A stretch of 64,000 bases of DNA, from assembly GCA_041392065.1 (NCBI GenBank), contig JAWKMU010000006.1, positions 213,426 to 277,425 on the forward strand. The letters run 5' to 3'. Below the pieces are notes generated by a model. It searched no databases. It saw only the letters and a list, made by a program, of their open reading frames with translations, and was not told where the DNA came from. The translations under genes and the position numbers were made by a program. This document shows positions 34,364-41,955 of this stretch, piece by piece. The stretch is from CAJQLB01 sp041392065. Lineage in GTDB: Bacteria > Bacteroidota > Bacteroidia > Flavobacteriales > Flavobacteriaceae. Position 1 is the first letter of the stretch; each line of letters begins with the position of its first letter.

Positions 34364-37006
34364 TTAATCTGCATAGTTTAACTCTCCTTTGGCTTCTTGC
34401 TCTTTAAAACGTTTTACCAAATCTAAAGCATCAGGAATCACATCACTACATAAAACTATCAACGAGCCCTTTACAGCATTTTTTACTGCAAACTTTATGG
34501 CTTCTTTTTCAGAAGGAATAATGGTAGTCTTTTTATTTGGGTCTTTCATTTGAATACCATCATTAAGCATTTTAATTAGTTCCTCTTCAGTTCTACCACG
34601 TAAGCGTTTGTCTTGACGTATAATAATTTCATCAAACATTTCAGCAGCAATGCTTCCAATCTCGTTAGTATCCTCTTCACGTCTATCTCCAACTCCTGCA
34701 ATAATTCCAACTTTAACTGTTGCTTCTAATTCATCTGTAAATTTCTTTAAGGCTCTCATTCCAGCAGGATTATGAGCATAATCTAATAAAATTGTAAAAT
34801 CATTAAACTCAAATAAATTCAATCTTCCAGGAGTTTGAGATGCCGAAGGAATAAAGGTTTCAAGTGCAGCTTTAATATCTTCAATACTAATGCCTTGTAC
34901 ATGAGCAGCCAAAACAGCTCCAAGCACATTTTGAATCATAAATTTCGCTTTCCCTCCATAAGTTAATGGAATATGTTCAGCTTTCATGATGCGCATTTTC
35001 CAAATACCTCTACAAATAGTAACAAAACCATTTTCGTATACAGCAGTAATTCCGTTTAATCGCTGTAATGCTTTGATTCTTGGGTTATTTTCATCCATAG
35101 AGAATAAAGCTACGTTACATTCAACAGAACGTCTCATATCATAAACTAAGTCGTCATCAGCATTTAAAATGGCATATCCATTAGGAAGAACTGTTTCAGG
35201 TATTACGCCTTTTACTTTTGCTAATTGCTCAATAGTATGAATTCCTTTTAGGCCTAAATGGTCTGCTGCGACATTGGTTACAATAGCTACATCGCACTTT
35301 TTAAATCCTAAACCAGCTCTTAATAATCCTCCTCTAGCACACTCTAAAACTGCAAAATTTACGGTTGGGTCTTTCAATACAAATTCTGCACTTGCAGGTC
35401 CTGTGCAATCACCAGACATAAGCAACCTGTTTTGTATATAAACACCATCGCTTGTGGTATAACCTACTCGATAACCATTCATTTTGGCAATGTGAGCCAT
35501 TAAACGAGAGGTTGTCGTTTTACCATTGGTTCCAGTAATTGCTATTATTGGAATACGTCCAGTATCTCCTTTTTTAGGAAATAATTTATCAATAACAGGA
35601 GCAGCAACATTACGAGGCAAACCACTTGTTGGTGCTAAATGCATTCTAAATCCTGGTCCAGCGTTAACTTCTAATACTGCTCCACCTGTTTCAGATAATG
35701 GTTTTGTGATATCTGTAGTCATTACATCAATGCCGCAAATATCAAGGTCTATGATTTTTGAAATTCGTTCAGCCATACTCACATTCGCTGGATGTACTAT
35801 ATCTGTAACATCTTCAGCAGTTCCTCCTGTGCTTAAATTTGCTGTGTCTTTAAGTATAAGTCTTTCTCCATTTGGAACGACTGATTCCAATGTGTAGCCA
35901 GCATCTTTAATAATGGTTTTGGTTAGCTCATTCACTGTGATTTGTGTTAAAACATTTTCATGTCCATAACCTCTGCGAGGGTCTTTGTTTACTTCATCAA
36001 TTAATTCTTGCACAGTAGATTTCCCATTACCTATAACATGCGCTGGAGTACGTTTTGCTGCAGCAACCAATTTGTGGTTAATGACCAATAATCTGTAATC
36101 TTCTCCTGTAATGTATTTTTCTATAATAATAGCTCCACTTCTTGAGCTTTCTTTGGCTTGCCTAAAAGCTTCCAAAGCTTCATCATAGTTTTGAATATTT
36201 ACAGTGATACCTCTACCATGATTTCCGTCTACAGGCTTAACTACTAAAGGAAAACCAACATAACGACAAGCATCTTCTAAACTACGTTCTCTACGAATAA
36301 TATCACCTCGTGGCACTTCAACTTCAGCTTGTTCTAGAAGGAATTTAGTATCTTCTTTATCACATGCCAATTCAACTCCAATACTACTCGTTTCACTTGT
36401 TACAGTGGCTTGAATACGTTTTTGATTAGCTCCATAACCTAATTGGCATAAAGAATATTTGTTTAATCGAATCCATGGAATGCCTCTTGCTTCTGCTTCT
36501 TCAACAATTGAACCTGTACTTGGCCCTAAACGATCGTCTTCACGAAGCTCTCGCATTTTTTGTATGTCGTCTGCCATGTCATAATCATCACCACTTATCA
36601 ATGCTTCACAAATTCTAACTGAAGCTTCAGCAGCATAACGTCCTACAGATTCTTCCATGTATGCAAATACCACACTATACACACCATGTTCTCCATAGCC
36701 TCTGGTTCTTCCAAAACCAACATCCATTCCGGCAAGGGTTTGTATTTCAAGTGCAATATGTTCTATAATATGACCCATCCAAGTACCTTCCTGAACACGT
36801 TGAAAAAAACCTCCTGGTTCGCCTACAGAGCAACGATGCTCGTACATGCTTGGAAACATATTTTTAAGCCTATCATAAAAGCCATCAATTTTATTGGATG
36901 GTAATTCTTCCATCTCTTCAAGGTCTAAAACCATTACTATTAGTTTATGACGTCTTACAGACCAGTAGTTTGGTCCTCTCATGGCATTGATTTCTCTAAT
37001 CTTCAT
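34364..37006 (-). CDS. cphA: cyanophycin synthetase
   Basis: Makes the Asp-Arg storage polymer by adding Asp and Arg in turn, using ATP. The 880-aa protein has the CphA layout: N-terminal domain (RRHKLIVMVLDLEEMEEL), an ATP-grasp domain with FPLVVKPVDGNHGRGI and the ligand Glu/Asn segment VLEVNAGPGFRMHLAP, and a C-terminal Mur-ligase domain with IAITGTNGKTTTSRLMAH and LLDYAHNPAGM. Length is typical. The start at 37006 lies only 6 bp from the longest open frame of the divergent cyanophycinase gene, so the two share a promoter region. Confidence 0.95.
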   Translation of the reverse strand: MKIREINAMRGPNYWSVRRHKLIVMVLDLEEMEELPSNKIDGFYDRLKNMFPSMYEHRCSVGEPGGFFQRVQEGTWMGHIIEHIALEIQTLAGMDVGFGRTRGYGEHGVYSVVFAYMEESVGRYAAEASVRICEALISGDDYDMADDIQKMRELREDDRLGPSTGSIVEEAEARGIPWIRLNKYSLCQLGYGANQKRIQATVTSETSSIGVELACDKEDTKFLLEQAEVEVPRGDIIRRERSLEDACRYVGFPLVVKPVDGNHGRGITVNIQNYDEALEAFRQAKESSRSGAIIIEKYITGEDYRLLVINHKLVAAAKRTPAHVIGNGKSTVQELIDEVNKDPRRGYGHENVLTQITVNELTKTIIKDAGYTLESVVPNGERLILKDTANLSTGGTAEDVTDIVHPANVSMAERISKIIDLDICGIDVMTTDITKPLSETGGAVLEVNAGPGFRMHLAPTSGLPRNVAAPVIDKLFPKKGDTGRIPIIAITGTNGKTTTSRLMAHIAKMNGYRVGYTTSDGVYIQNRLLMSGDCTGPASAEFVLKDPTVNFAVLECARGGLLRAGLGFKKCDVAIVTNVAADHLGLKGIHTIEQLAKVKGVIPETVLPNGYAILNADDDLVYDMRRSVECNVALFSMDENNPRIKALQRLNGITAVYENGFVTICRGIWKMRIMKAEHIPLTYGGKAKFMIQNVLGAVLAAHVQGISIEDIKAALETFIPSASQTPGRLNLFEFNDFTILLDYAHNPAGMRALKKFTDELEATVKVGIIAGVGDRREEDTNEIGSIAAEMFDEIIIRQDKRLRGRTEEELIKMLNDGIQMKDPNKKTTIIPSEKEAIKFAVKNAVKGSLIVLCSDVIPDALDLVKRFKEQEAKGELNYAD

Positions 37007-37114
37007 ACTTGATTGGTTTTATTATTCATTTTAATGAAAGATTATAAATATATACATTTTTCTAATAAAAAATTACCTTATTTTTACCCAATCTTAAAAT
37101 TTAAGAGCTTATTT

Positions 37115-37978
37115 ATGACGAAAATTAAAGGCACATTAATTCCTATTGGAGGAAATGAAGATAAAGGGTTAGAGGCCAATGAAATGTACACGCTTGAATT
37201 TATTGATGAAGGCATCCTTTATCACGTTGTTAAAGAAGCAGGTGGAACTGATGCAAATATTGTAGTAATACCTACAGCATCAAGTATACCAGTTGAAGTA
37301 GGAGAAAATTATATTGAAGCTTTTACCACTTTAGGATGTAAAAATGTGACAGTCCTTGACATAAAAAGCAAAAAAGATTCTGAGAAACCAAAATCTATTA
37401 AAGCCATAAAAAATGCTAATTGCATTATGTTTTCAGGTGGTGATCAATCAAAAATTACAAAGCGAATTGGAGGCACAACTATACACAAAATACTCCAGGA
37501 ACGCTATAAAAATGAAGAAGGCTTTGTGATTGCTGGCACAAGTGCAGGAGCCATGGCAATGACTAATGAAATGATTGCTGGTGGAAGTCCCAGAGAAGCC
37601 TTTGTTAAAGGTGCTGTGACTATGTTTAAAGGCTTAAGTTTAATTCCTGAATTAATGATCGACACTCATTTTATTCAAAGAGGTCGATTTGGTAGAGTAT
37701 CAGAAGCTGTTGCAAAATTCCCAAATTTATTAGGAATTGGTTTGGCTGAAGATACAGGAATGATTATTAAAAATGGAAATAACTGTACTGTTATAGGTTC
37801 TGGAATGGCAATTGTTTTTGATGGCTCAAAACTTACACATAACAACGAAAAACTTCTAAAGGAAGGAACTCCTATGACCATGACAAACATGATTGTTCAT
37901 GTGCTTTCAAATGGTGATCAATACGATATTAAAAATAGAAAGGTAAGCGTACTACCTATTGAGGCTTCTTTTATTTAG
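37115..37978 (+). CDS. cphB: cyanophycinase
   Basis: Serine exopeptidase (family S51) that cuts beta-Asp-Arg dipeptides from cyanophycin. From the ATG at 37115 it has 287 aa, starting MTKIKGTLIPIGGNEDKG as in relatives; a longer in-frame start at 37013 adds a segment rich in Lys, Phe and Tyr with no family match. The nucleophile is in GTSAGAMAM, with further motifs MFSGGDQSKIT, DTHFIQRGRFGRV and GIGLAEDTG. No signal peptide, as expected for action on intracellular granules. It is divergent from cphA and convergent with iaaA. Confidence 0.93.
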   Translation: MTKIKGTLIPIGGNEDKGLEANEMYTLEFIDEGILYHVVKEAGGTDANIVVIPTASSIPVEVGENYIEAFTTLGCKNVTVLDIKSKKDSEKPKSIKAIKNANCIMFSGGDQSKITKRIGGTTIHKILQERYKNEEGFVIAGTSAGAMAMTNEMIAGGSPREAFVKGAVTMFKGLSLIPELMIDTHFIQRGRFGRVSEAVAKFPNLLGIGLAEDTGMIIKNGNNCTVIGSGMAIVFDGSKLTHNNEKLLKEGTPMTMTNMIVHVLSNGDQYDIKNRKVSVLPIEASFI

Positions 37979-37999
37979 CTTCGACAAGCTCTGCTAACT
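37977..37999. repeat. dispersed repeat fragment with TTCGACAAGCTCTG core
   Basis: AGCTTCGACAAGCTCTGCT fills the 21-bp gap between the stops of cphB and iaaA and overlaps the cphB stop codon. TTAGC...GCTAA and AGCTT...AAGCT inverted arms are present, so it may help terminate both convergent transcripts. Confidence 0.45.
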
Positions 38000-38932
38000 T
38001 TAATCTTTATAAATAGAAATATTTTCTTCTCCTTCTGAAGTTTTAAAAGCTCGATACATACCTTCGGTATTGAAAGGCATTGCAATATTACCTTTTGCAT
38101 CAACCGCAATTAAACCTCCATCGCCATTAATGTCGAGGATTCGCTTATGAATAACTTCATTTGCAGCATCATTAAGTGATAACCCTTTATGTTCCATTAA
38201 ACAAGACACGTCATAAGCAACAACACCTCTAATAAAAAATTCGCCACTTCCAGTACAACTTACAGCACAAGTTTTATTATTAGCATAAACTCCTGCGCCA
38301 ACCATTGGCGAATCTCCTACTCTTCCCCATTTTTTATTGGTCATTCCTCCTGTTGACGTTGCTGCAGCTATATTTCCATATTGGTCGCAAGCTACAGCAC
38401 CAACAGTTCCAAACTTGCCATCTTTTTTCACGCTATGATCTAATTGAAAGCTGTCACTGTCTTTAATACCTTGCCATTGTTTGTATCTTACTTCATCGTA
38501 AAAATAATCTGGAGACTCTAAGTCATAACCTAAACCTTTTGCAAATTTCATAGCACCTTCTCCAGCTAAGAATACGTGATAGCTTTTTTCCATTACATCG
38601 CGAGCTAAGGATACTGGATTTTTAATTCCTGTTATCAAACTAACAGCTCCAGCATCAAGAGTTTTACCTTCCATGATGGACGCATCCATTTCATGAGTTC
38701 CAGTATTAGTAAACACACTTCCTTTTCCAGCATTAAACAATGGTGAATCCTCCAATAGTTTTACTGCCTCTTCAACAGCATCCAAAGCTGAACCACCTTC
38801 TTCTATTACTTTATACCCTTTATCTCTTGCTATTTTTAAAGCCAATTTATATTCCGCTTCTAACTCTGGTGTCATTAATCCTTTCACTAATGTTCCTGCA
38901 CCTCCATGAATGGCTATTGAGAAGTTATTCAT
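38000..38932 (-). CDS. iaaA: isoaspartyl peptidase / L-asparaginase (plant-type Ntn-hydrolase)
   Basis: Splits beta-aspartyl dipeptides, including the beta-Asp-Arg released by cyanophycinase, giving Asp and Arg. The 310-aa precursor starts SIAIHGGAGTLVKG; the autocleavage and nucleophile site is GKFGTVGAVACDQYGN with Thr176, and the substrate loop is STGGMTNKKWGRVGDSPMVGAG. No signal peptide, so it is cytoplasmic, unlike its relative at 32784. Together with cphA and cphB next to it, it completes cyanophycin turnover. Confidence 0.94.
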   Translation of the reverse strand: MNNFSIAIHGGAGTLVKGLMTPELEAEYKLALKIARDKGYKVIEEGGSALDAVEEAVKLLEDSPLFNAGKGSVFTNTGTHEMDASIMEGKTLDAGAVSLITGIKNPVSLARDVMEKSYHVFLAGEGAMKFAKGLGYDLESPDYFYDEVRYKQWQGIKDSDSFQLDHSVKKDGKFGTVGAVACDQYGNIAAATSTGGMTNKKWGRVGDSPMVGAGVYANNKTCAVSCTGSGEFFIRGVVAYDVSCLMEHKGLSLNDAANEVIHKRILDINGDGGLIAVDAKGNIAMPFNTEGMYRAFKTSEGEENISIYKD

Positions 38933-39002
38933 TACAAATAATTTTAGTTTGACAAAAGTACTCTTAGATTTTAAATGAATTATCTTAATTGAATATTTTT
39001 TT

Positions 39003-39043
39003 CAATTTCCAATTTCGTAAATCGCAAATCGTAATTCAAAAAT
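39003..39043. repeat. intergenic heptanucleotide repeat array upstream of polA
   Basis: Units CAATTTC twice, then CGTAAAT, CGCAAAT, CGTAATT and CAAAAAT, with a one-base phase shift after the second unit. The last unit is identical to the one repeated in the deacetylase gene at 24038. It lies between the divergent iaaA and polA genes, 38 bp before the polA ATG, where changes in copy number could move promoter elements. Confidence 0.6.
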
Positions 39044-39080
39044 AGTTTCGTAGTTTTATAATCTTCAAAAAACAAATTCA

Positions 39081-41933
39081 ATGTCAGAACAAAAACGTCT
39101 TTTCTTAGTCGATGCTTATGCTTTAATTTTTCGTGGTTATTATGCCTTTATAAAAAACCCAAGAATCAATTCAAAAGGCATTGATACTTCAGCAATTATG
39201 GGATTTATGAACTCGCTTTTGGACGTAATTAAAAGGGAACGACCTGATCATTTAGCTGTTTGTTTTGATAAAGGCGGAAGTGTGGATAGGGTGGAAATGT
39301 TTGAGGCCTACAAAGCCAACAGAGATGAAACACCTGAAGCCATAAAAGTTGCTGTACCTTATATTCAAGACATCCTGAAAGCCATGCATATTCCTATTAT
39401 GGTTAAAGAAGGTTATGAAGCTGATGATGTTATTGGAACCCTTTCTAAGCAAGCTGAAAAAGAAGGGTACAAAACATTCATGGTAACTCCAGACAAGGAT
39501 TTTGCCCAATTGGTCTCAGAAAATATTTTTATGTATCGCCCAAAATCGTTTGGTGGAGGTTATGAAACTTGGGGAATTTCTGAAGTGAAAAAGAAATTTG
39601 AAGTCGAACGTCCTGAACAAGTTATAGACTTTTTAGGTATGATGGGAGATTCTAGTGATAATATTCCTGGTCTTCCCGGAGTTGGAGAAAAAACAGCTAA
39701 AAAGTTTATTCAAGCTTACGGAAGTATGGAAAATCTTTTAGCCAATACACATGAGCTCAAAGGTAAAATGAAGGAGAAGATTGAAGATGCCAAAGAATTA
39801 GGATTGCTTTCAAAAGAATTAGCTCGCATTATGCTTGATGTTCCTGTTACTTTTGATGCTAAAGATTTTGAACTTGAACATCCTGATATTCAAAAAGTGA
39901 CTGAGATATTTCAAGAGTTAGAATTTAGACAATTGATGCAAAATTTCTTAAAAACTTTTTCTCTTGAAACACCTGATTCACAAACTGAAACAACTAATTC
40001 TTCAACTAAAGAAGAAATAAAAGTTACTCCAAAAGAAAAAGTTGCAGCAGGAGCAGGACAGTTTTCGTTGTTTGGTTCTAATACTTCTGAAGATTCTGGG
40101 ACAGTTTCTGAATACACCAGAAAAACTGCTGAAACCACATCACATTTTTATCAAAGTGTTGCTCCTGGAATGGCAACAAAACTGTTTGTTAAAAATTTAA
40201 TGCAGCAAACGTCTGTGTGTTTTGATACCGAAACTACAGGAATAAATCCGATAACTGCTGAACTGGTTGGTATTGCATTTTCTTGGGAAGTTGGCAAAGG
40301 ATTTTACTTGCCTTTTCCTGAAAATAGAAATGAAGCGCAAGAACTTATTGAGCAGCTTCGACCGTTTTTTGAAAACGAATCGATTGAAAAAATTGGTCAG
40401 AATTTAAAATATGACATTAAAGTTCTGGCTAAATATAACATAGATGTAAAAGGAAAACTGTTTGATACCATGTTGGCACATTACCTCATTAATCCAGATA
40501 TGAGACACAACATGGATGTACTTTCAGAAACGTATTTGAATTACACACCAATTTCAATAGAAACCTTAATTGGTAAGAAAGGAAAAAATCAATTGTCTAT
40601 GCGTGAAGTCCCTTTGGACAAGCAAACCGAATATGCCGTTGAAGATGCTGATATTACACTTCAACTTAAAGAACATTTTGAAAAAGAGTTAGGAGAAGCC
40701 AATACCCAAAAATTGTTTGACGAGATTGAAATTCCATTGCTTCTAGTGCTTGCATCTATGGAATTAGAAGGCATCAATCTTGATGAAAAATTCTTGAATT
40801 CTTTGTCTGAAGAATTAGATAACGACATCAAATCTTTAGAGAAAAATATATATGATATTGCTGGTGAAGAATTTAATATTGCCTCTCCAAAGCAACTTGG
40901 TGATATATTATTTGATAAACTGAAATTGGTTGACAAACCTAAAAAGACCAAAACAGGACAGTACGCAACCAGCGAAGATATTTTATCGTATTTAGCAAAA
41001 GACCATGAAATTATTAGACATATTTTAGACTATCGTGGTTTTACTAAATTAAAAAGCACTTATGTGGATGCTTTACCATCACAAGTAGAACCATCCACTG
41101 GAAGAGTTCATACAGATTATATGCAAACGGTTGCTGCTACTGGACGTTTAAGCAGCAACAACCCGAATTTGCAAAATATTCCAATAAGAACAGAACGTGG
41201 ACGCCAAGTTAGAAAAGCCTTTATTCCTCGAGACGAAGACTACACACTTTTAGCAGCAGATTATAGCCAAATAGAATTGCGAATCATTGCTGCTTTAAGC
41301 AAAGAAGAAACCATGATTGAAGCCTTTAAAAAAGGTGAAGATATTCATGCTTCAACAGCATCGAAAGTGTTTAATGTACCTTTAAATGAAGTCACTCGTG
41401 AGCAACGCAGTAACGCCAAAACGGTAAATTTTGGTATTATTTATGGCGTTTCGGCTTTTGGTTTAAGCAACCAAACCGATTTAAACAGAACCGAAGCCAA
41501 AGAGCTGATAGACACATATTATACAACGTATCCAAAACTTAGGAATTTTTTTAGTGAGCAAGTAGATTTTGCAAGAGATAATGGCTACGTACAGACTGTT
41601 TTAGGTCGTCGTCGTTATTTAAAGGATATCAATTCGCGTAATGCGGTTGTAAGAAGTGCTGCAGAGCGAAACGCTGTTAATGCTCCTATACAAGGTAGTG
41701 CAGCTGATATCATAAAAATCGCCATGATAAACATTCATCAAAAGCTAAATGAAGGCAAATACAAAACCAAAATGCTATTGCAAGTACATGACGAATTGGT
41801 TTTTGATGTGTATAAACCAGAATTGGAAAGCATTAAAAATTTGGTGAAAACCGAAATGGAAAATGCCTACAAACTAGATGTGCCTCTAGATGTCGATTTA
41901 GATATTGGCGACAACTGGTTAGAGGCACATTAA
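39081..41933 (+). CDS. polA: DNA polymerase I
   Basis: Repair and Okazaki-fragment polymerase. The 950-aa protein has the 5' nuclease domain (FLVDAYALIFRGYYAF to about residue 295), a linker (296-360), an intact 3'-5' exonuclease with the DEDD motif CFDTETTGINP, and the A-family polymerase domain with ADYSQIELRIIA (motif A), RSNAKTVNFGIIYG (motif B) and LLQVHDELVFDV (motif C). The linker holds QFSLF at residues 327-331, which fits the beta-clamp-binding pentapeptide. Single gene; the heptamer array lies just upstream. Confidence 0.97.
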   Translation: MSEQKRLFLVDAYALIFRGYYAFIKNPRINSKGIDTSAIMGFMNSLLDVIKRERPDHLAVCFDKGGSVDRVEMFEAYKANRDETPEAIKVAVPYIQDILKAMHIPIMVKEGYEADDVIGTLSKQAEKEGYKTFMVTPDKDFAQLVSENIFMYRPKSFGGGYETWGISEVKKKFEVERPEQVIDFLGMMGDSSDNIPGLPGVGEKTAKKFIQAYGSMENLLANTHELKGKMKEKIEDAKELGLLSKELARIMLDVPVTFDAKDFELEHPDIQKVTEIFQELEFRQLMQNFLKTFSLETPDSQTETTNSSTKEEIKVTPKEKVAAGAGQFSLFGSNTSEDSGTVSEYTRKTAETTSHFYQSVAPGMATKLFVKNLMQQTSVCFDTETTGINPITAELVGIAFSWEVGKGFYLPFPENRNEAQELIEQLRPFFENESIEKIGQNLKYDIKVLAKYNIDVKGKLFDTMLAHYLINPDMRHNMDVLSETYLNYTPISIETLIGKKGKNQLSMREVPLDKQTEYAVEDADITLQLKEHFEKELGEANTQKLFDEIEIPLLLVLASMELEGINLDEKFLNSLSEELDNDIKSLEKNIYDIAGEEFNIASPKQLGDILFDKLKLVDKPKKTKTGQYATSEDILSYLAKDHEIIRHILDYRGFTKLKSTYVDALPSQVEPSTGRVHTDYMQTVAATGRLSSNNPNLQNIPIRTERGRQVRKAFIPRDEDYTLLAADYSQIELRIIAALSKEETMIEAFKKGEDIHASTASKVFNVPLNEVTREQRSNAKTVNFGIIYGVSAFGLSNQTDLNRTEAKELIDTYYTTYPKLRNFFSEQVDFARDNGYVQTVLGRRRYLKDINSRNAVVRSAAERNAVNAPIQGSAADIIKIAMINIHQKLNEGKYKTKMLLQVHDELVFDVYKPELESIKNLVKTEMENAYKLDVPLDVDLDIGDNWLEAH

Positions 41934-41955
41934 ATTTTAATAAAATACTTTAACC

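Noticed and set aside
35526..35897. Open frame of about 120 codons antisense to cphA
   Set aside because: It mirrors the codon pattern of cphA, has low-complexity composition and no promoter or family resemblance. A shadow frame.
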